This document shows, piece after piece, positions 1-9,597 of a stretch of DNA of 56,183 bases. The translations under genes were made by a program, and so were the position numbers. Numbering within the stretch: the first letter of the stretch is position 1; each line of letters begins with the position of its first letter. The DNA comes from 66-474 sp051961995 (lineage in GTDB: Bacteria; Pseudomonadota; Gammaproteobacteria; Xanthomonadales; Rhodanobacteraceae): contig JBQCCR010000084.1 of NCBI GenBank assembly GCA_051961995.1, positions 1-56,183 on the forward strand, given 5' to 3'. The notes below the pieces were generated by a model. It was not told the DNA's origin. It made no database searches and was given only the letters and a program-made list of their open reading frames with translations.

Positions 1-246
1 GGCAAACCCGCATCGAAGGTCGCCGGCCTCACCGGCGACCAGCAATTTTTTATCAGCTACGCCCAGTCCTGGCGCGGCAAGCTCCGGGACCCCGCCCTTC
101 GAAACCGAATCCTGACCGACGGGCACGCACCCTACGAGTACCGTGCATCCACCGTGCGGAACATCGACGCGTGGTACAGGGCCTTCGAGGTGAAGCCTGG
201 CGAGAAGCTGTTCCTGCCCCCCGCGGATCGGGTAAAGGTCTGGTAG
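1..246 (+). CDS. M13 family metallopeptidase (neprilysin/PepO-like), C-terminal end only
   Basis: The reading frame is open from base 1 and ends at TAG 244-246, giving the last 81 residues of a protein whose start lies outside the window. The segment reads like the extreme C-terminus of an M13 zinc endopeptidase: a QQFFISYAQSW block, then a run ending in YEYRASTVRNIDAWYRAF, and a terminal tail in VKVW. In neprilysin-type enzymes this is the conserved C-terminal part of the catalytic domain, and most end in a CxxW-type tail. Here the penultimate pattern is KVW without the Cys. The HExxH zinc motif would lie upstream and cannot be seen. It converges on apbC, with an inverted heptad repeat in the gap. 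Confidence 0.85.
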   Translation, partial: GKPASKVAGLTGDQQFFISYAQSWRGKLRDPALRNRILTDGHAPYEYRASTVRNIDAWYRAFEVKPGEKLFLPPADRVKVW

Positions 247-248
247 AC

Positions 249-309
249 GGTGAGCGGTGAGCGGGAGGAGCATACGGCTTTTGCCGCCGACCGCTCACTT
301 CCTGGCCGC

Positions 310-312
<3 letters not shown>
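249..312. repeat. Inverted heptad-array hairpin between convergent genes (copy a)
   Basis: The left arm has two tandem GGTGAGC words (249-255, 256-262) followed by GGG. The right arm carries CCGCTCAC twice (291-298 and 305-312), the inverse of the left arm. The two arms can pair, and the apbC stop codon (310-312 on the + strand) sits in the right arm. It resembles the period-7 arrays at 13287, 19690 and 26491 in architecture but with a different word. A transcription stop for both convergent genes is a reasonable inference. Confidence 0.6.
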
Positions 313-1401
<1,089 letters not shown>

Positions 1402-1522
1402 GGGGCGATTCGATGACAGGCAGCAAACGTAAACTGCAATTATGCCAGAGGCCCATTTCAAACGATCGCTTGACTGGCCCATCCCGCCGCGCGACGCTGC
1501 GCGTGTCCCAAGGAGAACCGCC

Positions 1523-1999
1523 ATGCGCATCCTGTCCGGCTCCATGCTCATCGCCGCCGCCCTGTTGTTCGGCACCCCTTCGTTCGCGGCCGTCGAGGCC
1601 ACCGCTCCGGTCGCAAGCGACACGCCGGTCGGCACCTGGACGCAGGTGGACGATGAAACCGGCAGGCCAAAATCCATCATCGAGATCAGCGAAGCACCGG
1701 ACGGCACGCTGCAAGGGGTGGTCAAGCAGGTGCTGTTCTCCGAGCAAGGCCCGCATCCGGTCTGCGACAAATGCGAAGGCGAACGCTACAACAAGCCGGT
1801 CGAGGGCATGACCATCATGTGGGGCGTGAAGAAAGACGGCGACGTGTGGGACGGCGGCCAGATCCTCGACCCGCACAACGGCAAGACCTACAAGGTCAAA
1901 CTGCAACTGACCGACGGTGGCCACAAGCTGGACGTGCACGGCTACATCGGCATTTCGCTGTTCGGCAGGTCGCAGGTGTGGGTGCGGAAGGTGGACTGA
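1523..1999 (+). CDS. DUF2147 domain protein, secreted
   Basis: 158 residues. The ATG at 1523 follows an AAGGAG at 1510-1515, which fixes the start; the frame could be extended to 1442 but without a ribosome site. Residues 1-23 are a Sec signal peptide ending around SFAA. The mature part has GTWTQVDDETGRPKSIIEI, a CDKCEGE cysteine pair near residue 77, a central GMTIMWG and a C-terminal IGISLFGRSQVWVR, which is the DUF2147 pattern. The function of this periplasmic family is not established to my knowledge. It stands alone between the divergent apbC and the downstream GNAT-metG pair. Confidence 0.85.
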   Translation: MRILSGSMLIAAALLFGTPSFAAVEATAPVASDTPVGTWTQVDDETGRPKSIIEISEAPDGTLQGVVKQVLFSEQGPHPVCDKCEGERYNKPVEGMTIMWGVKKDGDVWDGGQILDPHNGKTYKVKLQLTDGGHKLDVHGYIGISLFGRSQVWVRKVD

Positions 2000-2028
2000 G
2001 CGGCAGGGTGCTGCGGCTAGCTCGCGCA

Positions 2029-2100
2029 GTTGGGGAGCCGCAGGCGAACCCCGACATCGTGCGATCACGTCGAGGTTCGCACGAAGCCGCTCACCCCAAC
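2029..2100. repeat. Inverted pair of GTTGGGGTGAGC...GAACCCCGAC-type repeat
   Basis: Copy one (2029-2055) begins GTTGGGGAGC and ends GAACCCCGAC. Copy two (2069-2100) is in reverse orientation, starting with GTCGAGGTTCGC and ending GCTCACCCCAAC. The same consensus recurs at 42401-42425 and 45235-45296, so this is a dispersed intergenic element. Each copy is itself a partial hairpin (GGGG against CCCC). The 131-bp gap between the DUF2147 gene and the GNAT gene holds nothing else I can recognise. Confidence 0.6.
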
Positions 2101-2130
2101 CTGCAATTGCTTTCAATCCGGCGCTAAATC

Positions 2131-2595
2131 TTGACTTCTGAAATCGTCGTCCGCGCAGTCGCCCCTTCCGATTACGATCAATGGCGCCCGCTCTGGGACG
2201 GCTACAACGCGTTCTACGGCCGCTCCGGCCCCACAGCGTTGCCGGAAGAGATCACCCGCACGACCTGGGCGCGCTTCTTCGATGACAGTGAGCCGGTGCA
2301 TGCGCTGGTCGCGGAACAGGATGGTCGTCTCGCCGGCCTCGCGCATTACCTGTTCCATCGCAGCATGATCGCGATCGAACCGGTCTGCTACATGCAGGAC
2401 CTGTTCACCGCGACGGAAGCGCGCGGGCGCGGGACCGGCCGCAAGCTGATCGAGGCCGTTTGTGAACGCGCGCGGACTGCCGGTTCGCGGCGCGTGTACT
2501 GGCACACGCACGAAACCAATGCAACCGCGATGCGGCTCTACGACGCGGTCGCGGAGAAATCCGGGTTCGTGGTGTACCGCGTCAACATGCGATAA
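2131..2595 (+). CDS. GNAT family N-acetyltransferase
   Basis: 154 residues from a TTG start at 2131; no ATG gives a full domain. The acetyl-CoA pyrophosphate-binding motif is visible as DLFTATEARGRGTGRKLIE near residues 90-108 (R/Q-x-x-G-x-G/A form). It is followed by the typical terminal strand-helix YWHTHETNATAMRLYDAVA and FVVYRV. The substrate cannot be told from sequence. It is 31 bp upstream of metG on the same strand and may share its transcript. Start-codon choice is the weakest part of this call. Confidence 0.85.
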   Translation: MTSEIVVRAVAPSDYDQWRPLWDGYNAFYGRSGPTALPEEITRTTWARFFDDSEPVHALVAEQDGRLAGLAHYLFHRSMIAIEPVCYMQDLFTATEARGRGTGRKLIEAVCERARTAGSRRVYWHTHETNATAMRLYDAVAEKSGFVVYRVNMR

Positions 2596-2626
2596 TCCGC
2601 GATCGTTTTCGATTGCGAAGCTTGCG

Positions 2627-4786
2627 ATGGCCCGCGAACTGCTCGTCACCTGCGCCCTGCCCTACGCCAACGGGCCGATCCATATCGGCCATATCGTCGA
2701 GCACGTGCAGGGCGACATCTGGGTGCGTGCATTGCGCATGGCCGGGCATACGGTGCATTTCGTCTGTGCCGACGACGCGCACGGCACCTCGATCATGCTG
2801 CGCGCCGAACGCGAGGGCATCACCCCGCAAACCCTGATCGAGGGCGTGTGGAAACAACATACCGCCGACCTGCGCGATTTCGGCGTGCGCTACGACCATT
2901 ACTCCAGCACCGACAGCGCGACCAATCGCGAGTTGACCTACCAGATCTGGCGCGCGCTGGAGCGCGGCGGCCACGTCGAATCGCGGCCGGTGAAGCAGCT
3001 TTACGATCCGGTGAAGCAGATGTTCCTGCCGGATCGCTTCATCAAGGGCGAGTGTCCGAACTGTCACGCGAAAGACCAGTACGGCGACGCCTGCGAGGTC
3101 TGCGGCACCACCTACAACCCGACCGACCTGATCGAACCCTATTCGGTGGTGTCGGGCGCCAAGCCGGTGGAGAAGGAATCACTGCACCTGTTCGTCAAGC
3201 TCGCCGATTTCGAGGAGCTGCTGCAAGGTTGGCTGGAGGCGCGCCGCGAAGCCGGCGGCCTGCAGGCGGAGGTCGTCAACAAGTTGCAGGAGTGGTTCGC
3301 CGACGGCCTGCGCAGTTGGGACGTGTCGCGCGATGCGCCCTACTTCGGCTTCGAGATCCCCGACCAGCCCGGCAAGTATTTCTACGTGTGGGTGGATGCG
3401 CCGGTCGGCTACCTGGCTGCGTTCAAGGAATTGTGCGAAAGCAAACGCGGCGGGCTGACAGCATTGGATTTCGAGCGCTTCACCCGCGTGGATGCCGATG
3501 ACACGGAACTGGTGCACTTCATCGGCAAGGACATCATCTATTTCCACACGCTGTTCTGGCCGGCGATGCTGCACGGCGCGAAGCTGCGCATGCCGACCGC
3601 GGTGAACGTGCACGGCTTCCTGACCGTGGACGGCGCCAAGATGTCCAAGTCGCGCGGCACCTTCATCAACGCGCGCACCTGGCTCGATCATCTGGATGCG
3701 GATTATCTGCGTTATTACCTTGCCTCGATGCTCGGGCCGACGCTGGCCGACATCGACCTCGACCTGAAAGCCTTCGAGGAGCGCGTCAATTCGCACCTGG
3801 TCGGCAAGTGGGTGAACATCGCCAGCCGCTGCGCGGGGTTCGTGCACAAGTTCTTCGACGGGCACCTGGCGGATGCATTGCCGGATGCAGAGAGGGCGCG
3901 TTACGACGCCGCTGCATCCAGGCTGTCGCATTGCGCCACCCTGTTTGAAGCGCGCGATTACGCCGCGGCGATGCGGCTGATCATGGAAGTCGCGGACGAG
4001 GCGAACGCCTACGTCGCCGAGCACGCGCCGTGGCTGCTGGCGAAAGACGAAAGCAGGCGCGATGAGCTGCGCATGGTTTGCACGCTGGCGCTGAACTACT
4101 TCCGGCTGCTGACGATCTGGCTTTCGCCGGTGGTGCCGGCGATCGCCGCACGCGCGTTCGGGTTTCTCGGCGCGACGGCGCTGCGCTTCGAGGAGGCGCG
4201 CATGCCGTTGCTCGGCGCGCGCATCAATGCGTTCACGCCGCTCGCCACGCGCGTGGATCCGAAGAGAATCGAAGCGATGATCGAGGCGTCGAAGGAATCG
4301 CTGCAGCCGGGCGCCAAGGCAAGTGCGGCACTCTCTCCCCAACCCCTTCCCCATCGAGGGGGAGGGACTCAAAACAAGAGCCCTTCGATGGATGACCAGA
4401 CAATTTCCCAAGGCACCGCTTCGCCGAGCCCCGAGTCCCGGGCCCCGAGTCCCGCAACCGTCTCCATGGACGACTTCGCCAAACTTGATCTCCGCATCGC
4501 CACCGTGCTGGTGTGCGAGCCGGTGGAGGGTTCGGACAAACTGCTGCGCTTCGAACTGGATGCGGGCGAACTGGGCAGGCGGCAGATCTTTTCCGGCATC
4601 AAGGCCGCATATCCGGAACCGGCGACATTGGTTGGGCGCAAGGTGGTGTTCATCGCCAACCTCGCGCCGCGCAAGATGCGCTTCGGCGTGTCGGAAGGAA
4701 TGATCCTTTCCGCAGGCAGCGGCGGCGCCGATCTGTTCCTGCTCGATGCCGACCAGGGCGCCGCCGCCGGCATGCCGGTGAAGTAG
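2627..4786 (+). CDS. metG: Methionyl-tRNA synthetase with C-terminal tRNA-binding domain
   Basis: Charges tRNA-Met in the cytosol. The start at 2627 gives MARELLVTCALPYANGP, the normal MetRS N-terminus; the longer frame to 2462 overlaps the GNAT. HIGH appears as IHIGHIVEH near residue 23, a zinc knob with four Cys (CPNC and CEVC) near residues 145-161, and KMSKS as AKMSKSRG near residue 340. From about residue 614 a Trbp111/Arc1p-like OB-fold domain begins (MDDFAKLDLRIATV) and runs to the end. The total of 719 residues is longer than usual. The linker, about residues 569-609, is low-complexity Pro/Ser/Gln sequence encoded by two repeat elements (see 4331 and 4426), an in-frame invasion of the coding sequence. 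Confidence 0.97.
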   Translation: MARELLVTCALPYANGPIHIGHIVEHVQGDIWVRALRMAGHTVHFVCADDAHGTSIMLRAEREGITPQTLIEGVWKQHTADLRDFGVRYDHYSSTDSATNRELTYQIWRALERGGHVESRPVKQLYDPVKQMFLPDRFIKGECPNCHAKDQYGDACEVCGTTYNPTDLIEPYSVVSGAKPVEKESLHLFVKLADFEELLQGWLEARREAGGLQAEVVNKLQEWFADGLRSWDVSRDAPYFGFEIPDQPGKYFYVWVDAPVGYLAAFKELCESKRGGLTALDFERFTRVDADDTELVHFIGKDIIYFHTLFWPAMLHGAKLRMPTAVNVHGFLTVDGAKMSKSRGTFINARTWLDHLDADYLRYYLASMLGPTLADIDLDLKAFEERVNSHLVGKWVNIASRCAGFVHKFFDGHLADALPDAERARYDAAASRLSHCATLFEARDYAAAMRLIMEVADEANAYVAEHAPWLLAKDESRRDELRMVCTLALNYFRLLTIWLSPVVPAIAARAFGFLGATALRFEEARMPLLGARINAFTPLATRVDPKRIEAMIEASKESLQPGAKASAALSPQPLPHRGGGTQNKSPSMDDQTISQGTASPSPESRAPSPATVSMDDFAKLDLRIATVLVCEPVEGSDKLLRFELDAGELGRRQIFSGIKAAYPEPATLVGRKVVFIANLAPRKMRFGVSEGMILSAGSGGADLFLLDADQGAAAGMPVK
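4331..4367 (+). repeat. Palindromic intergenic-type repeat inside metG
   Basis: CTCTCTCCCCAACCCC followed by TTCCCC, ATCGA and GGGGGAGGG forms an imperfect hairpin centred near 4355. Elements of this CTCTCCCCAACCC type are common between genes in proteobacteria and often act as terminator-like hairpins. Here the element is translated in frame, contributing LSPQPLPHRGGG to the MetG linker just before the tRNA-binding domain. Confidence 0.6.
4426..4453 (-). repeat. One-armed heptad array inside metG (copy e)
   Basis: Read on the minus strand the DNA is four consecutive 7-bp words: GGGACTC, GGGGCCC, GGGACTC, GGGGCTC. The period of exactly seven and the GG-N5 word form match the hairpin arrays between convergent genes at 249, 13287, 19690 and 26491. 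Only one arm is present. It lies in frame and encodes an SPSPESRAPSP-like stretch of the MetG linker. Confidence 0.55.
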
Positions 4787-4898
4787 GTTTCCCTTCCCAG
4801 ATCCACCCGGCGGGGAGAGGGCTGCAACATTCACGCGTTCATAAGGTGCGCTGGCTAGGATGGTCGCAAGGCGATCTTCCAGGCCACAGGAGCGTGCG

Positions 4899-5342
4899 AT
4901 GAACAGTCACTGGGGCTTCTTCAAGGAGGGCGACACGTCGCTGGGTACTTTCTATCCGCGACATTACATCGTTGCGGGTTTTCGCAATCTGGCCGACGCG
5001 CAAGCCGCCGAGGCCGAATTCCGCAAAGCCGGCACGCCGCCCGAAGACGTGCGCGCAGCAGATGGCGATTTCGTGACCGGCCAGCTGGAATCGCGCCACG
5101 GCGCGAACTGGTTGCAGCGGATGGAGCAGCGGCTGGTGGAATTCGCCGGCACCGAAACCGGCTACATCCGCGAGGACGCCGACCTCGCCCGCGATGGCGG
5201 TGCGTTCCTGTTCGTGTATGCGCCGGACGATTCGCGCGCCAACACCGCGCGGCGCGTGTTCGCGCAAACCCATCCTGCCTTTGCGCGGCGATATCTGGAT
5301 GTCGCGATAGAACGGATGGTCGAGAATCCCCGGGCACATTGA
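4899..5342 (+). CDS. Hypothetical protein, 147 aa
   Basis: The start at ATG 4899 is supported by a CAGGAG about 6 bases upstream; the longer frame from 4860 lacks a ribosome site. I do not recognise the family. The sequence begins MNSHWGFFKEGDTSLGTFYPRH, then YIVAGFRNLADAQAAEAEFRKAG, which resembles the first strand-helix of a small alpha/beta domain of the kind found in proteins with a general-stress-like repeat. It has no signal peptide and no membrane segment. The C-terminal half carries FLFVYAPDDSRANTARRVF. It is probably a cytosolic soluble protein. It sits between metG and a secreted cyclophilin, all on the same strand. Confidence 0.75.
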   Translation: MNSHWGFFKEGDTSLGTFYPRHYIVAGFRNLADAQAAEAEFRKAGTPPEDVRAADGDFVTGQLESRHGANWLQRMEQRLVEFAGTETGYIREDADLARDGGAFLFVYAPDDSRANTARRVFAQTHPAFARRYLDVAIERMVENPRAH

Positions 5343-5377
5343 AGGTATGATCCCGCTCCGGCCATGACCGGAGCGGG

Positions 5378-6322
5378 ATGATGAAACTTTCGATGCTGGC
5401 GATCGGCGTGATGCTCGCTGCCGCGGCGAACGCGGCCGCGCCGCCGCAGCACACTGCGAGCGCGCCGACGATGCAGCAGGTGCTGGATGCATCCAGGCCA
5501 TCCGACTGGCGGCCGCTCGATCCGGACAACACGTTGTACATGGACCTGCCGAAAGGCCGGGTGGTGATCGAGCTCGATCCAGCCTACGCGCCGCTGCACG
5601 CGCAGAACATCCGCACGCTGGCGCACGAGCACTACTGGGACGGGCTGGCGATCCTGCGCGTGCAGGACAATTTCGTCACGCAATGGGGTGATCCGGAGGC
5701 GGAAGCCGACCACCCCACCCACAAGAAATCCATCGGCAAGGCCAGGGCGACCATCGCGCCTGAATTCGAGCGCGACTTTGACGCATCGTTGCCGTTCACC
5801 ACGTTGCCCGACCGCGACGTGTACGCGCCGCAAGTCGGCTTCAGCAATGGTTTTCCGGCCGCGCGCGATCCGAAATCCGGCAAGACCTGGCTTGCGCACT
5901 GCTACGGCATGGTCGGGGCCGGCCGCGACAATGCGCCCGATTCCGGCCCCGGTACGGAACTGTACGTGGTGATCGGCCAGGCGCCGCGCCAGCTCGATCG
6001 CAACATTGCGCTGGTTGGCCGCGTGGTAAAAGGCATGGAGCTGCTTTCGGCGTTGCCGCGCGGCACCGGTCCGCTCGGCTTCTACGAAAAGGCTTCGCAA
6101 CGTACGCCGATCATTCGCGTGCGCCTCGCTTCAGATCTGCCGGAATCAAAACGCGCGCACCTGGAAGTGCTGCGCACCGACACGCCCACGTTCACGGCGC
6201 TGGTCGAATCGCGCCGCAACCGTTCGGACGCGTGGTATCACTACAAGGCCGGCCGGATCGATCTTTGCAACGTGCCGATGCCGGTGCGGGAAATTGCGCC
6301 CAATGGCGGCAAGCGCAAATAA
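5378..6322 (+). CDS. Periplasmic peptidylprolyl isomerase, cyclophilin type
   Basis: 314 residues with a Sec signal peptide (residues 1-20, ending ANAAA). After a roughly 30-residue linker the cyclophilin fold begins at YMDLPKGRVVIELDPAYAPLHAQNIRTL. The core continues with YWDGLAILRVQDNFVTQWGDP, where canonical cyclophilins have FxRVIPxFMxQGGD, so several active-site residues are changed. The stretch AHCYGMVGAGRDN and ELYVVIGQAPRQLDRNIALVGRVVKGME correspond to the later beta strands. A long insertion (about residues 105-165) and a C-terminal extension of about 70 residues distinguish it from short cyclophilins. A role in periplasmic protein folding is inferred. GGAG lies 5 bases before the first of two adjacent ATGs. 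Confidence 0.88.
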   Translation: MMKLSMLAIGVMLAAAANAAAPPQHTASAPTMQQVLDASRPSDWRPLDPDNTLYMDLPKGRVVIELDPAYAPLHAQNIRTLAHEHYWDGLAILRVQDNFVTQWGDPEAEADHPTHKKSIGKARATIAPEFERDFDASLPFTTLPDRDVYAPQVGFSNGFPAARDPKSGKTWLAHCYGMVGAGRDNAPDSGPGTELYVVIGQAPRQLDRNIALVGRVVKGMELLSALPRGTGPLGFYEKASQRTPIIRVRLASDLPESKRAHLEVLRTDTPTFTALVESRRNRSDAWYHYKAGRIDLCNVPMPVREIAPNGGKRK

Positions 6323-6337
6323 TCGCGCGTGGTCGAT

Positions 6338-7216
6338 TCAACGCATCGCGTCAAACCCCGGCTCGCCCTTGAAGGTATCGCAATCGGCGATGTTGCCGGA
6401 CTGGAATCCGGTCTTGAACCAGTGCACGCGTTGCGCGGAGGAGCCGTGGGTGAAGGAATCCGGCACCACGGTGCCTTGTGATTCCCGTTGTAGCGTGTCG
6501 TCGCCGATTTGCGAGGCAGCGTGCAACGCGCTTTCGACGTCGCCCGGTTGCAGCCATTGCAACTGCTGCTGCGATTGATGGGCCCAGACGCCGGCAAAAC
6601 AGTCGGCCTGCAATTCCAGTCGCACCGACAAGCCGTTTGCGCCCTGCATCGGCGCGCCGCGATCGTGCGCCTGCTGTTCGGCATCCATGATCCCGAGCTG
6701 ATCCTGCACGTGGTGGCCGACCTCATGCGCGATCACGTAGGCGCGCGCGAAGTCGCTGTCGGAATGGAAGCGCGTGGCCAGCTCCTGGAAAAAATCCAGA
6801 TCGAGGTAGACACGCTTGTCACCCGGGCAATAGAAAGGCCCGACGGCGGCCGAAGCGCCGCCACATGCGGTACTGATCTCGCCATGGAATAGCACCAGCT
6901 TCGGATCCACGTACCGATCGCCCAGGCGCTGGAAGTCAGCCGCCCACACGTCCTCGGTGCTGCCGAGGATGTGCTTGACGAACTGCACCTGCGGATCGTT
7001 GCCGTTGACCGGTTCGGTTTGCGCCGGCGTGTTGCCGGTGCCTCCGCCCGCCAGCAAGCCGAAAATCAATCCGCGCGTCTGCGGAAAGATGATCGCGATG
7101 ATCAGCGCAAGGACGGTGCCGCCGAAGCCGAGGTGGATCGGCCCCAGTCCGAATCCGCCGCCGCCGCCGGTGCCCTGTTCCACGTTGCTGCTCGAACGGC
7201 TTTTGTTCCAGAGCAT
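6338..7216 (-). CDS. Neutral zinc metallopeptidase, YpfJ family
   Basis: 292 residues. The upstream ATG at 7222 overlaps its only Shine-Dalgarno, whereas AAGGAG sits 6 bases before the ATG at 7216, so I start at MLWNKSRSS. A Gly-rich N-terminus (about residues 12-24) is followed by one membrane segment (LALIIAIIFPQTRGLIFGLL, about residues 32-52). The catalytic domain carries the zinc motif HEVGHH near residue 160 and a conserved LELQADCFAGVWAH block downstream, which supplies the third ligand region in this family. It is probably anchored to the inner membrane with the peptidase domain outside; the substrate is unknown. It converges on the cyclophilin gene with only 15 bp between stops. Confidence 0.9.
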   Translation of the reverse strand: MLWNKSRSSSNVEQGTGGGGGFGLGPIHLGFGGTVLALIIAIIFPQTRGLIFGLLAGGGTGNTPAQTEPVNGNDPQVQFVKHILGSTEDVWAADFQRLGDRYVDPKLVLFHGEISTACGGASAAVGPFYCPGDKRVYLDLDFFQELATRFHSDSDFARAYVIAHEVGHHVQDQLGIMDAEQQAHDRGAPMQGANGLSVRLELQADCFAGVWAHQSQQQLQWLQPGDVESALHAASQIGDDTLQRESQGTVVPDSFTHGSSAQRVHWFKTGFQSGNIADCDTFKGEPGFDAMR

Positions 7217-7378
7217 CGCCATCTCCTTGGACGCCGCGCCGATCGCGGAGGCGCGAGCCTGTCGCGAAATCCTCGCGCGCGCCGTGCAACCGGAAAGTGA
7301 ATGGACGATTCACGAAGGGGGAACTCCACGCGCCTCCTCGTGTAAGCTGAAACCACGGCGCACCGCAGGAAGCGAAGC

Positions 7379-9421
7379 ATGTCCGTAGTCAAGCGCACCA
7401 TTTCATGGATCATCGGCGTGCTGGTCGCGCTGATCATCATCGCGATCCTGTTCATCGCGTTTTTCGACTGGAACCGCGCCCGGCCATGGCTGGATAATCG
7501 GGTCAGCACGGCAATCGGGCGACCGTTCGCGATCCATGGCGACCTCACCGTGCAGTGGTCGCGCAACACGAGCGAGGGCGGGCCGCCCGCCTGGATCCCA
7601 TGGCCGCGCTTCACCGCTCGCGACGTCAGTGTCGCCAATCCGGCGTGGACGCAGCGGCCACGCTTCGCAAACGTGCAGCAGATCCGCTTCAGCCTTTCGC
7701 CACTGGCGCTGATCGGCCGCACGATCGAGATCCCGTCACTGAAGCTGATCGGGCCGAGCGTGGACATCGAGCGCGACAAAGACGGTCGCGCCAACTGGCA
7801 GTTCCAGTTCGCGCAGGGCGGGCACTGGAAGCTGGATATCGGCGAGGTTGCTTTCGACCGCGGCGCGATTCGTTACGACGACGACAAGCTGAATCTGCAC
7901 CTCGACATCGCGGTGGAACCGCTGGGCAAGCCGATTCCGTTCGCGCAGATCGTCGCATCGAAACAGAGCAGCGCCGGCAACGCGCCGCCGCCGCGCTCGG
8001 ATCAGGCCTACTACTTCGGCTGGACCGCGCAGGGAACCTGGCGCGGTGCCAAGGCGAGCGGCAGCGGCAAGCTCGGCAGCGTGCTGGCGCTGAACAACGC
8101 CTCGATGCCGTTTCCGCTGCAGGCAGACCTGCGCTTGCGCGACGTGCACATTGCGCTGGCCGGCACCTTGACCGATCCAGTGCATCTGGCCGCGCTGAAT
8201 CTGCACCTGCGGATGTCCGCCGACAGCATGGCGCATCTGTATCCGCTGACCGGACTTGCGCTGCCGGCCACCCCGCCATTCTCCACCACCGGCCATCTCA
8301 CCGGCCGCGTGCGCGAAGGCGTGTTTCATTACGAGGATTTCAACGGCAAGGTCGGAGGGAGCGATCTGCATGGCACGATGGCCTACGACACCGCGTCCTC
8401 GCGGCCGAAGCTGAGCGGCACGCTCACCTCCGATACGTTGAGGTTCTCCGATCTCTCGCCCTTGATCGGCGCGGACAGCAGCGCATCGAAGGCGCGGCGC
8501 GGCGCGGCCGCGAAACAGCCGCCGGACAAGCTGCTGCCGGTCGAGCCCTTCGATACCTCGCGCTGGCGCACGATGGATGCAGATGTGCGCTTCACCGGCC
8601 GGCACATCGTGCGCAAGGCGCAATTGCCGATCGAGGATCTTTCCACCCATCTGGTGCTGAGCGGCGGCGTGCTGACGCTGGACCCGCTGCGTTTCGGCGC
8701 AGCCGGCGGCGATCTCGCCGGCCGCGTGCGCCTGGACGGTCGCCACGATCCGATGCGCGGCGAAATCAGGATGTCGGCGCGCCGACTGCAGCTGAAGCGG
8801 ATGTTCCCGACCGTGGCGCTGATGCAGAAGAGCTCGGGCGAGGCCGATGGCGATGTCGCCCTGTCGGGCGCCGGGAATTCCGTCGCCGCGCTGCTCGGCA
8901 CCAGCAACGGCGAGCTCAAATTGCTGGTGAACGGCGGCACGGTCAGCGACCTGCTGCTGGAGGAGGCCGGCCTCAACCTCGCCAACATCGCCGCCGACAG
9001 GTTGTTCGGCGATAAGCCGGTGACGATCAATTGCGTCGCGGCGGATTTCGTGGACAAGGACGGGCTGCTCGACACGCGGCTGTTCGTGTTCGACACCGCC
9101 GATGCAACCGTCAGCATTGACGGCACGGTGAATCTCAAGACCGAGCAACTGGATTTCACCATGCATCCGCATTCAAAGGGTATCCGCATCCTTTCGTTGC
9201 GCTCGCCGCTGTACCTGCGCGGCACGTTGAAGAATCCCCAGGCCGGCGTACAGAAAGGCCCATTGCTGGCACGCGCCGCGGGTGCGGCGGCGCTGGGTGT
9301 GGTCGCCGCACCGCTGGCGGCGCTCGCCGCGATGATCGCGCCGAACCGCGACCGGGATCAGCAGTGCGCCACGCTGATTGCGCAGATGCGCAAGGCGCCG
9401 AAAGCGCCGGCACCGAAATAG
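7379..9421 (+). CDS. AsmA family protein
   Basis: 680 residues. A single N-terminal membrane helix (about residues 8-29) anchors a large periplasmic part that has the AsmA pattern: FFDWNRARPWLDNRVSTAIGRPF directly after the helix, repeated amphipathic strands, and a C-terminal AsmA_2-like block (LSGAGNSVAALLGTSNGELKLLVNGG, then RLFGDKPVTINCVAADF and a HPHSKGIRI segment). AsmA-like proteins are thought to bridge the periplasm and move phospholipids to the outer membrane; the specific paralogue (YhjG/YicH-type) is not certain. An AGGA lies about 9 bases before the ATG. It reads away from the zinc peptidase gene. Confidence 0.92.
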   Translation: MSVVKRTISWIIGVLVALIIIAILFIAFFDWNRARPWLDNRVSTAIGRPFAIHGDLTVQWSRNTSEGGPPAWIPWPRFTARDVSVANPAWTQRPRFANVQQIRFSLSPLALIGRTIEIPSLKLIGPSVDIERDKDGRANWQFQFAQGGHWKLDIGEVAFDRGAIRYDDDKLNLHLDIAVEPLGKPIPFAQIVASKQSSAGNAPPPRSDQAYYFGWTAQGTWRGAKASGSGKLGSVLALNNASMPFPLQADLRLRDVHIALAGTLTDPVHLAALNLHLRMSADSMAHLYPLTGLALPATPPFSTTGHLTGRVREGVFHYEDFNGKVGGSDLHGTMAYDTASSRPKLSGTLTSDTLRFSDLSPLIGADSSASKARRGAAAKQPPDKLLPVEPFDTSRWRTMDADVRFTGRHIVRKAQLPIEDLSTHLVLSGGVLTLDPLRFGAAGGDLAGRVRLDGRHDPMRGEIRMSARRLQLKRMFPTVALMQKSSGEADGDVALSGAGNSVAALLGTSNGELKLLVNGGTVSDLLLEEAGLNLANIAADRLFGDKPVTINCVAADFVDKDGLLDTRLFVFDTADATVSIDGTVNLKTEQLDFTMHPHSKGIRILSLRSPLYLRGTLKNPQAGVQKGPLLARAAGAAALGVVAAPLAALAAMIAPNRDRDQQCATLIAQMRKAPKAPAPK

Positions 9422-9597
9422 CCATCGGAACCCGGAAAGGCGCACCCGCGATCCGTTTCGACTTTCCTTGAAACGGGCATTGCAGGTTGCGCATCCCGGA
9501 ATCACGAAGTGGCAGCGAGCAGCCGGGGGGCTGATGGCGTACCATTTCCGCCGCGGTTTCGCCCAATTCCTGTCTCCGTCTCATCTCGCCGTTCCCC

